Notes: a model not told the origin generated them from the sequence alone. A DNA stretch of 64,000 nucleotides from Umezawaea endophytica (GCF_025061645.1 NZ_JANYMP010000008.1:14680-78679), one strand, 5' to 3'; numbered from the stretch's first letter, positions 34,123-44,153 are shown. Numbers and translations are program-made.

Positions 34123-34811
34123 GTGGTTCCTCCGGTGAGCAGCGCCTCGGCGACAGCGAGGTCGAACGGTGTGGTGATCTTCATGGCGTTCGCGTGGCCC
34201 TCGACGGTGGTGACGGGCACGCCGAGGCGTTCCACGAGACCGGCGTCGTCGGTGGCCTGGACGCCGGACGCGTGCGCGCGCAGCAGCACGTCGGCGGTGA
34301 AGCCCTGGGGGGTCTGGACGATCCGCAGCGCCGCTCGGTCCGGCGTCGCGACGACCGCGCCGTCCGCGTCGACCTGCTTCACGGTGTCCGCCATCGGCAG
34401 CACCGGGATGACGGCCGGATGACCTGCTCGAACGGCCTCGACGACCCGCCGGACGACGGCGCCGGGCGTGAACGCGCGGGCGGCGTCGTGGACGAGCACG
34501 ATCGAGGTGTCGGGGATCTCACGGAGCGCGTACTCCAACGCGAGACGAACGGAGTCGGTGCGCTCGGCACCCCCCGCAAGCACGTGCACCGCCCCGCCGG
34601 CCGAAGCCAGCGAGGCGGTCACGGTGCACATTGCGTCCACATCGGACGGTGGGGCGGCGACTACCACGTGTTGCACGCACCCCGCATCGAGCAGGCCGCG
34701 CACGGCACGAACCAGAAGCGGAACCCCGTTGACCGGCACGAGCGCCTTGGCCATCCCATAGCCGAGACGCTCACCCCGACCCGCCGCGGGCACGAGCGCG
34801 ACAACACTCAC
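34119..34811 (-). CDS. ispD: 2-C-methyl-D-erythritol 4-phosphate cytidylyltransferase
   Basis: This 230-aa nucleotidyltransferase has the CTP loop [24 protein letters not shown], and QTPQGF followed by TDDAGLVE. It makes CDP-ME from MEP and CTP in the MEP pathway. GTG 34811 starts the first beta strand ([11 protein letters not shown]). It lies 28 bp downstream of carD and overlaps ispF by 4 nt. Confidence 0.93.
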   Translation of the reverse strand: MSVVALVPAAGRGERLGYGMAKALVPVNGVPLLVRAVRGLLDAGCVQHVVVAAPPSDVDAMCTVTASLASAGGAVHVLAGGAERTDSVRLALEYALREIPDTSIVLVHDAARAFTPGAVVRRVVEAVRAGHPAVIPVLPMADTVKQVDADGAVVATPDRAALRIVQTPQGFTADVLLRAHASGVQATDDAGLVERLGVPVTTVEGHANAMKITTPFDLAVAEALLTGGTT

Positions 34812-34839
34812 GTCCGCGGTCCGAGTGGAGTTCGTGCGA

Positions 34840-35328
34840 TCAGGACGCGGTAGCCAGGACCTCGTCGAGGAGCACTTCAGCCTTGTCCTCGTCGGTGCCC
34901 TCGGCCAGCGCCAGTTCGCTAACCAGTATCTGCCGAGCCTTCGCCAGCATCCGCTTCTCGCCCGCGGACAAGCCGCGATCCTTCTCGCGCCGCCAGAGAT
35001 CACGCACCACTTCGGCCACCTTGTTCACGTCGCCGGAGGCGAGCTTCTCAAGATTTGCCTTGTACCGCCGCGACCAGTTGGTCGGCTCCTCGGTGTGGGG
35101 AGCACGCAAGACCTCGAAGACCTTGTCGAGACCCTCTTGGCCGACAACGTCGCGCACGCCTACGATCTCGGCGTTGTCAGCGGGCACGCGAACGGTAAGG
35201 TCGCCTTGTGCGACCTTGAGGACGAGGTACTTCTTCTCCTCGCCCTTGATCACGCGGGTCTCGATCGCTTCGATGAGAGCGGCACCGTGGTGCGGGTAGA
35301 CGACGGTCTCTCCGACCTTGAAAACCAT
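34840..35328 (-). CDS. carD: CarD-family RNA polymerase-binding regulator
   Basis: This 162-aa protein starts [20 protein letters not shown], the Tudor-like RNAP-interaction domain (residues 1-55), and continues with a helical DNA-binding part containing [13 protein letters not shown], including the conserved Trp that wedges the -10 fork. It stabilises open complexes and affects rRNA transcription. It heads the carD-ispD-ispF-PPOX run and is divergent from lpqE, as in mycobacteria. Confidence 0.95.
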   Translation of the reverse strand: MVFKVGETVVYPHHGAALIEAIETRVIKGEEKKYLVLKVAQGDLTVRVPADNAEIVGVRDVVGQEGLDKVFEVLRAPHTEEPTNWSRRYKANLEKLASGDVNKVAEVVRDLWRREKDRGLSAGEKRMLAKARQILVSELALAEGTDEDKAEVLLDEVLATAS

Positions 35329-35623
35329 GTGTCCTCTGCCCCTTTCGCTACCCCCATCCTAACACGCCGGGCAATCCCCTCACCGGCCTCAGGAGTTGGG
35401 TAATGGCTGGTCAGGGCCATGCGGGGGGTTGACAAACCACCTGTTTACGTGCCACACCTATGGTCGGACGCTCTCCGCTCACGTCCCAGGTGCGGCCGAA
35501 CGCGCCCTCCGGGGCACCACGTTCCGCCTGTCGAACGCCACCCGGTTAGGCTCCTGCACTGGTGGTCGGCCCTGTTCCCGGGGCAGGCCCTATCGCCGGT
35601 ACACCAGGAAGGATCCTGCAACC

Positions 35624-36364
35624 GTGGGTCGCGCAGAGCAGAAGTCCCGCCTCGCCGTCGTGGTCGCGCTCGCTACGGGCCTCGGGCTCGCCGCGGCCGG
35701 GTGCAGCGCCGGGCAGATCACGCAGACCGACACCCAGGTCGCCACGGTCGACGGCGCCTCGGGCAACATCGGTGCCATCGCGGTGCGCAACGCGCAGTTC
35801 GCCTTCCCGGTCTCCGGCCACGAGTACAAGGAGGGTGACGAGGCCGCGGTCGTCGTGACGATCGCGAACAACGCCACCACCGCCGACAAGCTCCTCTCGG
35901 TCACCGGCGAACTCGGCGCGGCCGAGCTGAGCGGTGACGTCGACCTGGAGCCGCAGACCTCCGTCGCGTCGCTGTTCGCCGAGCTGGACCGCAGCAGCAG
36001 CGCCCCCTCGGTGACCCTGACCTCCGCCCCGTCGGGCAGCTCGTCGGCGCCGTCCTCGTCGGCCTCGTCGTCGTCGACGGCGGGCTCTTCCGTCACCGGC
36101 TCCTCGTCGGCGGGGTCGTCGTCCGTCACCGGCAGCAGCTCGCCGACGAGCGGCGTGTCGACCTCCGCTTCCAACCGGCCGACGTCCTCGGCCGCGCCCG
36201 CGAAGCCCGGCAAGATCGCCATCGTGGTCAAGCTGACGAAGGAACTCCGCCCCGGCCACACCGCCAAGGTCACCTTCCTGTTCGAGAAGGCTGGGCCGCT
36301 CACGCTGGACCTCCCAATCGGCGCCGACCCGAAGCCCCGCCCCGAAGGCAAGTCCGAACACTGA
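35624..36364 (+). CDS. lpqE: LpqE-like lipoprotein
   Basis: This 246-aa exported lipoprotein has signal peptide SRLAVVVALATGLGLAAAGC with the lipobox Cys near residue 26. A beta-sandwich with GNIGAIAVRNAQFAFP and a C-terminal strand region AKVTFLFEKAGPLTLDLPI flank a Ser/Thr/Pro-rich insert (about 125-190) not expected in the mycobacterial form. GTG 35624 follows AGGAAGGA. Function unknown; distant similarity to PCuAC-type copper proteins is possible. It lies between carD and radA as Rv3584 does. Confidence 0.82.
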   Translation: MGRAEQKSRLAVVVALATGLGLAAAGCSAGQITQTDTQVATVDGASGNIGAIAVRNAQFAFPVSGHEYKEGDEAAVVVTIANNATTADKLLSVTGELGAAELSGDVDLEPQTSVASLFAELDRSSSAPSVTLTSAPSGSSSAPSSSASSSSTAGSSVTGSSSAGSSSVTGSSSPTSGVSTSASNRPTSSAAPAKPGKIAIVVKLTKELRPGHTAKVTFLFEKAGPLTLDLPIGADPKPRPEGKSEH

Positions 36365-36427
36365 GTTCTTGGTCGCTGCTCCGCAGACTCCGGCTCGGCC
36401 GCCTGTAGTCGGCAGTTCGTGCCCCGA

Positions 36428-36474
36428 TTTTTTCGAGTTGGGCAGAGACTTCGTCACCGCCCAACTCGAAAAAA
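36428..36474. terminator. Bidirectional terminator after lpqE
   Basis: TTTTTTCGAGTTGGGC (36428-36443) and GCCCAACTCGAAAAAA (36459-36474) form a 16-bp perfect stem with a 15-nt loop. T/A runs lie at the ends of the stem on both strands. It separates lpqE from radA, which therefore probably has its own promoter. Confidence 0.75.
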
Positions 36475-36554
36475 TGGTGACCCGACCTACCGACGCGGCC
36501 TCGCGGGACTGAGGCCGTCCGCCGTTGTCGGTGCGGTGATCTAACGTCTGCGGC

Positions 36555-37928
36555 GTGCCAAACAAGGTTCGTGCGACTCGTCCGCAGTACCGGTGCGCGG
36601 AGTGCGGGTTCGAGTTCGCCAAGTGGGTCGGCCGGTGCTCTGAGTGCCAGGCCTGGGGGAGCGTCGAGGAGCGCGGGTCGGCCACGCCGCTCGCGCGGAT
36701 CGTGGCGGGTGCGCCGACGTCGAAGGCGCGGCCGATCGGCGAGGTCGACATCGAGTCCGCGCGGGCCACGAAGACCGGTGTGGACGAGCTGGACCGGGTC
36801 CTCGGCGGCGGCATCGTGCCCGGTGCCGTCGTGCTCATGGCGGGCGAGCCGGGTGTCGGCAAGTCGACGCTGCTGCTGGAGGTCGCCTACCAGTGGTCGT
36901 CGAAGGTGGGCCGGAGCCTCTACCTGACCGGTGAGGAGTCCGCGGGCCAGGTGCGGTTGCGGGCCGAGCGGACCGGCAACCTGCACGAGGAGATGTACCT
37001 CGCGGCCGAGAGCGACCTGTCGGCGGTGCTCGGGCAGGTCGACGAGGTCAAGCCGAGCCTGCTGATCATCGACTCGGTGCAGACCATGTCGTCGATGAAC
37101 GTCGACGGCGTGGCGGGTGGCGTCAGCCAGGTGCGGACGGTGGCGGCCGGCCTGATCGCGCTGGCCAAGGAGCGCAACCTGCCGGTCGTGCTGGTCGGCC
37201 ACGTCACCAAGGACGGTTCGGTGGCCGGGCCGAGGGTGTTGGAGCACCTGGTCGACGTGGTCCTCCAGTTCGAGGGCGACCGGCACTCCACGCTGCGGCT
37301 CCTGCGCGGCATCAAGAACCGCTACGGCGCGGCCGACGAGGTCGGCTGCTTCGAGCTGCGCGACGACGGCATCATCGGCGTCCCCGACCCGTCCGGGCTG
37401 TTCCTGAGCCGCCGCGACCAGGCCGTCGAGGGCACCGCCGTGACGGTGATCGTGGAGGGCAAGCGGCCCATGCTCGGCGAGGTGCAGGCGCTCGTCGCGA
37501 AGACGAACCTGCCCGCGCCCCGCCGCGCGGTCAGCGGCCTGGACTCGGCGCGGATCGCGATGGCGCTGGCCGTGCTGGAGAAGCGCGGCAAGGTCAACCT
37601 GTTCCAGAAGGACGTGTTCACCGCGACCGTCGGCGGCATGAAGCTCACCGAACCCGCGGCCGACCTGGCCGTGGTGCTCGCCGTGGCGTCGGCGGAACGC
37701 GAGATCGCCCTGCCCGCCGACCTCGTGGTGCTGGGCGAGGTCGGCCTGGCGGGCGAGATCCGCCGCGTCAACGGCGTCGGCAAGCGGCTCGCGGAAGCGC
37801 TGCGCCTGGGCTTCACGAAGGCCCTGGTCCCCCCGGACGCGGGCCCGCTGCCGGAGGGGGTGCGCGCGCTGGTGGCGCACGACCTGTTCACGGCGCTGGA
37901 CGTCCTGGGGCTGAACAAGGGGAAGTGA
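36555..37928 (+). CDS. radA: DNA repair protein RadA
   Basis: This 457-aa protein has an N-terminal zinc finger (CAECGFEF...CSEC), a RecA-like core with Walker A GEPGVGKST, the RadA motif KNRYG, and a C-terminal Lon-protease-like domain (about 270-450). It acts as a branch-migration helicase in recombination. It starts with GTG. In many actinobacteria disA follows directly; here the next 3' region holds only a short antisense ORF and a terminator. Confidence 0.95.
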   Translation: MPNKVRATRPQYRCAECGFEFAKWVGRCSECQAWGSVEERGSATPLARIVAGAPTSKARPIGEVDIESARATKTGVDELDRVLGGGIVPGAVVLMAGEPGVGKSTLLLEVAYQWSSKVGRSLYLTGEESAGQVRLRAERTGNLHEEMYLAAESDLSAVLGQVDEVKPSLLIIDSVQTMSSMNVDGVAGGVSQVRTVAAGLIALAKERNLPVVLVGHVTKDGSVAGPRVLEHLVDVVLQFEGDRHSTLRLLRGIKNRYGAADEVGCFELRDDGIIGVPDPSGLFLSRRDQAVEGTAVTVIVEGKRPMLGEVQALVAKTNLPAPRRAVSGLDSARIAMALAVLEKRGKVNLFQKDVFTATVGGMKLTEPAADLAVVLAVASAEREIALPADLVVLGEVGLAGEIRRVNGVGKRLAEALRLGFTKALVPPDAGPLPEGVRALVAHDLFTALDVLGLNKGK

Positions 37929-37934
37929 AGGCGC

Positions 37935-38066
37935 CTACCGGCTGCTGGTCGCGTCCGGACGGCCCTTCGGGGTCGTGGAGCGGCCGGTGGAGCGGCCCGT
38001 TGCGGAGCGGGAGGAGCGGCGGGCGCGGGTGGGGCGGAGCTGGTGGCCGTGGCGGTCTTCGTTCAT
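37935..38066 (-). CDS. Candidate small basic protein (43 aa)
   Basis: ATG 38066 with GAGG about 8 bp upstream opens a 43-codon ORF rich in Arg, Ser and Thr (MNEDRHGHQLRPTRARRSSR at the start, then repeated GRST units). It lies between the otsB-GH15 terminator and the 3' end of radA (opposite strand). The composition is of a nucleic-acid-binding type, but random GC-rich DNA can look like this. I do not recognise it. Confidence 0.3.
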   Translation of the reverse strand: MNEDRHGHQLRPTRARRSSRSATGRSTGRSTTPKGRPDATSSR

Positions 38067-38144
38067 CGCTGGTCCTCGCTTGCTCTCCGGCTTGGCTGGG
38101 GCACCTCCAACACGGACGTGGGTCGGGAACGGTTCAACGGAAAC

Positions 38145-38181
38145 GCCGAAGGCCCCCGCGGCGTCGCCGTGAGGGCCTTCG
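38145..38181 (-). terminator. Terminator hairpin after otsB-GH15
   Basis: CCGAAGGCCC (38145-38154) and GGGCCTTCGG (38172-38181) form a 10-bp stem starting 13 bp after the minus-strand stop; on the minus strand a GTTTCC run follows. Confidence 0.65.
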
Positions 38182-38193
38182 GGACCGGGTGTT

Positions 38194-40725
38194 CTACTGC
38201 GCGGACAGCAACTGGGCGCAGCGGATCAGGCCCAGGTGGCTGTACGCCTGCGGGTGGTTGCCCAGCGAGCGCTCGGCGACCGGGTCGTACTCCTCGGGCA
38301 GCAGGCCCGTGGGGCCCGCGGCGTCGACCATCTGCGCGAACAGCTCCTCGGCCTCCGTGCGCCTGCCGGTGAGCAGGTAGGCCTCGATCATCCAGGCCGC
38401 GCACAGGTGGAAGCCGCCCTCGTCGCCGGGCAGGCCGTCGTCGCGGCGGTAGCGGTAGACGGTCGAACCGCTGCGCAGCTCGGCCTCGATCGCCGTCACC
38501 GTCGACTGGAAGCGCTCGTCCGCCGGGTCGATCAGACCCGACAGCCCCACGTGCAACGACGCCGCGTCCAGGTCGTAGTCGTCGTACGCTGTGGTGAACG
38601 ACTGGGCCTCGTCCTTCCACCCGTTCTTCAGCACGTCGGTGGAGATGGTGTCCCTCAGCACGGGCCACGACGGGTCGACGGTACGGCCGTAGGTCTCCGC
38701 CAGCTTGACCGCGCGGTCGATCGTGACCCAGCACATGACCTTCGAGTACACGTGGTGGCGCGGCGCGTGCCGCTCCTCCCAGATGCCGTGGTCCGGCTCG
38801 TGCCAGCGCCTCGCGACGGCTTCGGCCATGGCCTGCACCATCAGCCAGTCCTGGTCGGTCACCGAGCCGCGGGCCTCCGCCAGCGCCACGACGAGGTCGA
38901 CCACGGGGCCGAAGACGTCGAGCTGGACCTGCTGGTTCGCGAGGTTGCCCACGCGGACCGGGCGGGAACCGGCGTAGCCGGGGAGGGTGTCGATCACGGC
39001 TTCCGCGCCGAGCATGGTGCCCTGCAACGTGTACAGCGGGTGCAGCCGCTCCGGGCCGGGCAGCGTGGCGAGGACGCCGTGCACCCAGCCGAGGAACGCC
39101 TCGGCCTCCGCCGTGGAACCCACCGACACCAGCGCCTGCGCGGTCAGCGCCGCGTCGCGCAGCCAGCAGTAGCGGTAGTCCCAGTTGCGGATGCCGCCCA
39201 GCTCCTCGGGCAGCGACGTCGTCGCGGCGGCCATGATCGCGCCGGTGTCGGCGTGCACGAGGCCTTTCAACGTCAGCGCCGAGCGGGACACCAGCTCGGT
39301 CTGCAACGGCGGGAGCTTGAGCGTCGCCGCCCAGTCCGACCAGTAGGCGCCCGCGCGTTCACGGCGGTCCGCCTCGCTGAGCGTGGCGTCGGACAGGTCG
39401 TCCGTGCCGCAGCGCAGCTCCAGCAGCACCGGTGCGCCCTCGCGCGGCCGGACGACCGCGCGAGCGGTCTCCTGGAGGCCGTCCGAGGTGATCTCCCAGT
39501 CGACGCCGGGGGACCGCAGCACCATCGGGTCGGACGTGCCGACCACGCGCAGGCCGTCGCGCTCGCGCAGCAGCCGCACGGGCACCTGGCCGAACTCCGG
39601 CCGCGGCGCGAACGTGATCACCGCGTTGGTGGAGCCGCTGATCCGCCGGACCAGGTCCGTGCGGTGCGAGGCGCTGAAGTGGTCCAGGTAGTCCGACACG
39701 AGCAGCCGGGACCACCGGGTCTCCACGATCATGGTTCCGGGCACGTAGCGCTGGCCAAGCGGCAGCGAGCCGTGCTCGGGCTTGATCGAGAAGTGGCCCG
39801 CCTCCGGGCCGCCGAGCAGGTCCGCGAAGACCGCGGCCGAGTCCGGCTCCGGGTGGCACAGCCAGTTGATCCGCGCGTCGGGCGTGACCAGCGCGACGGA
39901 CCGCTCGTTGGCGAGCATCGTCAGCCGCTCGATCGGCACGGCCTGGTCGCCGTGCAGCCAGTTCCGCCGCTCCTCCAGGAGGAACGCCAGCACCGTGGCG
40001 ACGTCGGTCGTGTCGTCGATCGTGTACTCGGCCAGTGACTCGCCCTCGCCGACCTTGATGCCGACGTCCGGCCCGGACAGCCGGGCGAACGCCTTCTCGT
40101 CGGTCACGTCGTCGCCGACGAACACCGCGGCGGTCGCGCTGACCCGGTGGCGCAGCACGTCGAGCGCGTGGCCCTTGTCGGTCTGCACGACGGCCAGCTC
40201 GACGACGGCCTTGCCCTCGGTGACGTGGACGCCGTCCCAGGTGCACGGGCCGGAGCGGACCGCGTCGAGCACGGACTGGCCGACGGAGGCCTCGGCGCGG
40301 CGGACGTGCACGGCGATGCTGGCGGGCTTGACCTCCAGGCCCACGCCCTCGTTGCCCGCCACCAACTGCTCCAGCTCGGCTTCGAGCCTGCGGTGCAGCG
40401 CCTTGGCGTCGGCGTCGAGCGCGTGCACGAAGCCGACGTCGAACTCGGAGCCGTGCGATCCGACCAGGTGCACCTCGGACGGGAGTCGCGAGAGCGTCGC
40501 GAGGTCCCGCAGGGCGCGGCCGGAGATGACTGTCGTGGTGGTCTCGTGGAGCCCGGCCAGTGAGCGCAGCGCGCCCACCGACTCGGGCAGCGGGCGGGCC
40601 TGTTCGGGGTCGGCGACGATCGGTGCAAGTGTCCCGTCGTAGTCGCACGCCACGAGCAGTCGTGGGGTGCGAGCCAACTGCACGATCGCTCGGCGCAGGT
40701 CCGCGGGGAGGGCCTCGGCGGTCAA
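38194..40725 (-). CDS. otsB: Fused trehalose-6-phosphate phosphatase and GH15 glycosidase
   Basis: This 843-aa two-domain protein. Residues 1 to about 250 are OtsB: HAD motif DYDGTLAPI, then SGR, GSHGSEF and the metal site GDDVTDE, releasing phosphate from trehalose-6-phosphate. About 260-843 is a GH15 (glucoamylase/trehalase-like) module with RNWDYRYCWLRDAALT, WVHGVL and a late LLPEEYDP carrying candidate catalytic Glu residues. Actinobacterial GH15 proteins include trehalases, so one chain might make and then cleave trehalose; activity is inferred. It starts at TTG with GAGGAGGGG upstream. otsA is 51 bp upstream. Confidence 0.88.
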   Translation of the reverse strand: MTAEALPADLRRAIVQLARTPRLLVACDYDGTLAPIVADPEQARPLPESVGALRSLAGLHETTTTVISGRALRDLATLSRLPSEVHLVGSHGSEFDVGFVHALDADAKALHRRLEAELEQLVAGNEGVGLEVKPASIAVHVRRAEASVGQSVLDAVRSGPCTWDGVHVTEGKAVVELAVVQTDKGHALDVLRHRVSATAAVFVGDDVTDEKAFARLSGPDVGIKVGEGESLAEYTIDDTTDVATVLAFLLEERRNWLHGDQAVPIERLTMLANERSVALVTPDARINWLCHPEPDSAAVFADLLGGPEAGHFSIKPEHGSLPLGQRYVPGTMIVETRWSRLLVSDYLDHFSASHRTDLVRRISGSTNAVITFAPRPEFGQVPVRLLRERDGLRVVGTSDPMVLRSPGVDWEITSDGLQETARAVVRPREGAPVLLELRCGTDDLSDATLSEADRRERAGAYWSDWAATLKLPPLQTELVSRSALTLKGLVHADTGAIMAAATTSLPEELGGIRNWDYRYCWLRDAALTAQALVSVGSTAEAEAFLGWVHGVLATLPGPERLHPLYTLQGTMLGAEAVIDTLPGYAGSRPVRVGNLANQQVQLDVFGPVVDLVVALAEARGSVTDQDWLMVQAMAEAVARRWHEPDHGIWEERHAPRHHVYSKVMCWVTIDRAVKLAETYGRTVDPSWPVLRDTISTDVLKNGWKDEAQSFTTAYDDYDLDAASLHVGLSGLIDPADERFQSTVTAIEAELRSGSTVYRYRRDDGLPGDEGGFHLCAAWMIEAYLLTGRRTEAEELFAQMVDAAGPTGLLPEEYDPVAERSLGNHPQAYSHLGLIRCAQLLSAQ

Positions 40726-40776
40726 CGCCCCTCCTCAGTCTTATTCGATGGGACAGGTCATGGTGTCTGAAATGAT

Positions 40777-42213
40777 TCAGATCGCCGTCTGCGTGCCGAG
40801 CGCTTCGAGGAACGACCGCGCCCAACGGTCGACGTCATGGGTCAGAACTTGGCGTCGCAGGGCGCGCATCCTACGGCGGCCTTCGGCGGGGTCGATGGTG
40901 AGGGCGGACTCCAGCGCGTTCTTCACCCCGTCCAGGTCGTGCGGGTTCACCAGGTACGCGCTGGTGAGTTCGGCGGCTGCTCCGGCGAACTCGCTGAGCA
41001 CCAGTGAACCACCGAGGTCGTACCTCGTGGCCACGTACTCCTTGCAGACCAGGTTCATGCCGTCGCGTACAGGGGTCACCACCATGACGTCCGCGGCGCT
41101 CATGAACGCGGCCAGCTCCTCGCGGTCGACCGACTGGTGCAGGTAGTGCACGACCGGCCGCCCGACCCTGGCGAACTCCCCGTTGATCCGGCCGACGATC
41201 TGCTCGATGTCGCCCCTCATCTGCTTGTAGTGCTCGACGCGCTCGCGGCTCGGGGTGGCGAGCTGCACCATCGCCACGTCCTCCGGGTCGATCCGGCCGT
41301 TCTCCAGCAGCTCGTGCAGCGCGCGCAGCCGGACGTCGATGCCCTTGGTGTAGTCGAGGCGGTCCACGCCCAGCAAAATCTTCTTCGGGTTCCCGAGGTC
41401 GGACCGGATCTGCTTGGCCCGCGCCTGTACGTCCTTCTTGCGCGCCAACGCGTCCAGCCCGGCCGAGTCGATCGAGATGGGGAACGCGCCCACGCGCACC
41501 GTGCGGTCGCCGACCTGCACGACACCGGGCCGGGTGCGCACGCCGACCGCGCCGCGGCTGGGCTCCAGGCCGACGAGGCGGCGGGCCAGCCAGAGGAAGT
41601 TCTGCGCGCCGCCGGGGCGGTGGAACCCGACCAGGTCCGCGCCCAGCAGCCCGCGGATGATCTCCGTCCGCCACGGGAGCTGCATGAACAGCTCTACCGG
41701 CGGGAACGGGATGTGCAGGAAGAAGCCGATCTTCAGGTCGGGGCGCTGCTCGCGCAGCATCGCCGGGACGAGCTGGAGCTGGTAGTCCTGCACCCACACC
41801 GTCGCGCCCTGCGCGGCGACCTTCGCGGTCGCGTCGGCGAAACGCTGGTTGACCCGCGTGTAGGCGTTCCACCAGTGCCGGTGGAACGCCGGGGGCGCCA
41901 CGACGTCGTGGTAGAGCGGCCAGAGCGTGCCGTTGGAGAAGCCCTCGTAGTAGTCCTGCACCTCGTCGGCGCTCAGCCGCACCGGGTGCAGTTGCAGGCC
42001 CGCCTCCTCGAACGCCTCGACCTCGGCGTCGGCGACGCCCGGCCAGCCGATCCACGCCCCGCTGTGCGTGCGCAGGAACGGCTCCAGGGCGCTGACCAGC
42101 CCGCCTGGGCTGTGCTTCCACCGCTGGGTGCCGTCCGGAAGCCGTTCAAGGTCGACCGGGAGGCGGTTCGCCACAACCAGGAAATCCGCCCCGTTCTCGC
42201 CAATGCCGCTCAC
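40777..42213 (-). CDS. otsA: Trehalose-6-phosphate synthase (GT20)
   Basis: This 478-aa glycosyltransferase makes trehalose-6-phosphate from a nucleotide-glucose and glucose-6-phosphate. It shows [57 protein letters not shown] and [17 protein letters not shown] 42213 is chosen for the AGGAGG upstream. It precedes otsB-GH15 on the same strand and follows a ThrE gene, a grouping also known from corynebacteria. Confidence 0.93.
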   Translation of the reverse strand: MSGIGENGADFLVVANRLPVDLERLPDGTQRWKHSPGGLVSALEPFLRTHSGAWIGWPGVADAEVEAFEEAGLQLHPVRLSADEVQDYYEGFSNGTLWPLYHDVVAPPAFHRHWWNAYTRVNQRFADATAKVAAQGATVWVQDYQLQLVPAMLREQRPDLKIGFFLHIPFPPVELFMQLPWRTEIIRGLLGADLVGFHRPGGAQNFLWLARRLVGLEPSRGAVGVRTRPGVVQVGDRTVRVGAFPISIDSAGLDALARKKDVQARAKQIRSDLGNPKKILLGVDRLDYTKGIDVRLRALHELLENGRIDPEDVAMVQLATPSRERVEHYKQMRGDIEQIVGRINGEFARVGRPVVHYLHQSVDREELAAFMSAADVMVVTPVRDGMNLVCKEYVATRYDLGGSLVLSEFAGAAAELTSAYLVNPHDLDGVKNALESALTIDPAEGRRRMRALRRQVLTHDVDRWARSFLEALGTQTAI

Positions 42214-42296
42214 CGGAAAAGCGCCTCCTGTGCTCGATTCGCCCAGCCTGAGGGTAGAGGGCCGGTACCTCGGGGAATGCCCTCGCGTAGCACCTG

Positions 42297-43700
42297 TCAC
42301 ACCGAGTTCACCCGAGTCGACGAAGTGCGCGTCGTCACGAACCTCCGTTCGAGTCGGCTCAGCCCGCTGCGCACCGGCCGGGCGAGGTGCTCGCCGAGGA
42401 CGACGCCGCCCGCGAGCGCCAGCGCGATGCCGGTCGCCAGCACGAGCGTCGACAGGCCTTCGGAGTCGCCTTCGGCCGTGAGCTGGTAGAGCCCGCGGTA
42501 GATGGTCCAGCCGGGCAGCAGGGGCGTTATCCCCGCCACCGACACGACCAGCGTCGGGATCCGCAGCCGCCGCGACAGGACCGCGCCGCCGAACCCGACG
42601 AGCGTCGCCGCGACGGCCGAACTGGTGATCGCGTTGGTCCCGGTCACCGCGAGCAGCCCGTACGACGTCGTGCCCACCGCGCCCGCGACGGCCGCGACCA
42701 GCAGCGCCCTCGGCTGGGCGTAGCTCGCCATCGCGAAGCAGAACGACGTCGCCGCGCCCGCCGCGAACTGCACCGGCACGTCGGTGATCAGGGCGGGCAG
42801 CGGTTCGGCCAGCGATGTCCGGACACCGAACTGGACGCCCGCCCGCAGCGCCAGCGCGACCCCGGAGATGAGGCCCGCGGTCAGCAGGACGATCTCCATC
42901 GTCCGGCCCGCCGCGGTCACGTTGTATCCGCTGATCGCGTCCTGCACCGTGCTGACCAGCGACAGGCCCGACAGCAGCACGACGATGCCCACCGCCACCA
43001 GCATCGACGGCCGCACGGTCGGCAGCAGGTCCGTCGCGTACATCGCCAGCGCCACGACCGTCGCCAGCCCGCCGCCGACGACCTGCTGGAAGAAGAACGG
43101 CAGGTTCCGCCGGTTCAGCAGCCGCCCGACCCGGTCGATCACCGCGGTCACGACCGCCGCCAGCACCGCCAGCACCAGCCCGCCGCCCACGAGCACCGCG
43201 ACCGCAGCCGCCATCCCCGCCCACGCCGTCGTGGCGACCCAGCGCGGGTACGGGTGCGGCGCGGTGGTGATCCGGTCAAGCTCGGCGTACGCGTCGCGGG
43301 CCGTCACCGTGCCCGCCTTCATCCGGCCGATGAGGTGCTCCAGCTCCGCGAGCCGGGTGAAGTCCAGGCTCCGCGACCGCACCACCCGCAGTGTGGTGAT
43401 GGGCGCCGCCTCCGTGCCCCGGTGGCAGCACACCGTGATCGCGGTGAACGTCACATCCACCTCGGTGTGGGGAAGGCCATACGCGCCGGTCACGTCGATG
43501 ATCGTGGCCGTGACGTCCGCCGCCCCGACCCCGCTCGCCAACTGCGCCTCACCGACCCGCAGCGCCAGGTCCAGCACCAGGTGCACCGTCGCCTCGTCCA
43601 GAGGCTCGGGGCCGAACACCGCGCTGAGCGGTTCGTGCTGGTCAGCGCCAGTTTTCCTGGTGCGGCGCAGCCAACCGGCGCGTCCACGACCGAAGCCCAC
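42297..43700 (-). CDS. thrE: Threonine/serine exporter (ThrE family)
   Basis: This 467-aa protein has an N-terminal ThrE domain ([21 protein letters not shown], then [11 protein letters not shown] and [10 protein letters not shown]) followed by about ten helices. C. glutamicum ThrE exports threonine and serine by proton antiport. GTG 43700 is preferred because AGGAGG lies about 10 bp upstream; a longer extension lacks an RBS. A tRNA-Thr gene lies 306 bp upstream on the other strand, probably by chance. Confidence 0.85.
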   Translation of the reverse strand: MGFGRGRAGWLRRTRKTGADQHEPLSAVFGPEPLDEATVHLVLDLALRVGEAQLASGVGAADVTATIIDVTGAYGLPHTEVDVTFTAITVCCHRGTEAAPITTLRVVRSRSLDFTRLAELEHLIGRMKAGTVTARDAYAELDRITTAPHPYPRWVATTAWAGMAAAVAVLVGGGLVLAVLAAVVTAVIDRVGRLLNRRNLPFFFQQVVGGGLATVVALAMYATDLLPTVRPSMLVAVGIVVLLSGLSLVSTVQDAISGYNVTAAGRTMEIVLLTAGLISGVALALRAGVQFGVRTSLAEPLPALITDVPVQFAAGAATSFCFAMASYAQPRALLVAAVAGAVGTTSYGLLAVTGTNAITSSAVAATLVGFGGAVLSRRLRIPTLVVSVAGITPLLPGWTIYRGLYQLTAEGDSEGLSTLVLATGIALALAGGVVLGEHLARPVRSGLSRLERRFVTTRTSSTRVNSV

Positions 43701-44006
43701 CCGGAGCCACCTCCTCTGGTTCGTCCCGTGGCAAATCGGGTCGCCACGCCCGACCGTTGCACACTTCGGTCTGTGTTGTCGGACACCCCTGAACGGGTTA
43801 CCCAGGCAGGGGGATCCGGTCACGCAGAGTTGATCATGGAGTGGTGGTGGTCAGGGGGTCTGTGCAGGGGTTTCACGTTCTGCGGGAGACGTCCGAACGT
43901 GGCCGGTGACTCCATTCGGAGCAGTCGACGCGCACCTGGTCCACGACGTTCGCCGCAGGTAGCAGCCCCTGCGGGCGCTTAGGATGTCCCAGGCTCTTTT
44001 GGCCGC
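43701..44006. other. Intergenic region between thrE and tRNA-Thr
   Basis: No convincing gene is present. It should hold the promoters of thrE (minus) and tRNA-Thr (plus). TAGGAT (43980-43985) is a plausible -10 for the tRNA; no clear -35 is seen. Confidence 0.4.
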
Positions 44007-44079
44007 GCCGGTGTAGCTCAATTGGCAGAGCACTCGCCTTGTAAGCGAAAGGTTAGGGGTTCAAGTCCCCTCACCGGCT
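44007..44079 (+). tRNA. tRNA-Thr (anticodon TGT)
   Basis: The 73-nt cloverleaf has acceptor stem GCCGGTG/CACCGGC, D arm GCTCAATTGGCAGAGC, anticodon loop CTTGTAA with anticodon TGT (reads ACA), and T arm GGGGTTCAAGTCCCC. CCA is encoded directly after the discriminator (44080-44082). The outermost anticodon-stem pair is a C-A mismatch. Confidence 0.93.
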
Positions 44080-44153
44080 CCACTCCCGGTCAGCGCTGTG
44101 CGCGGGCCGGGACGCGGACCGATGATCCGATCGGGTTCCGCGCTCGCGGGTCC

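Noticed and set aside
35429-35462. Consensus-like promoter TTGACA for lpqE
   Set aside because: The only -10-like sequence (CCTATG) is about 22 bp away, too far; not listed as a feature.
37929-38193. Truncated disA remnant after radA
   Set aside because: Neither strand shows DGA or RHR DAC-domain motifs; the region holds a basic short ORF and a terminator.
44007-44082. Phage or island attachment site at tRNA-Thr
   Set aside because: No integrase gene and no repeated tRNA 3' end were seen in the neighbouring sequence.
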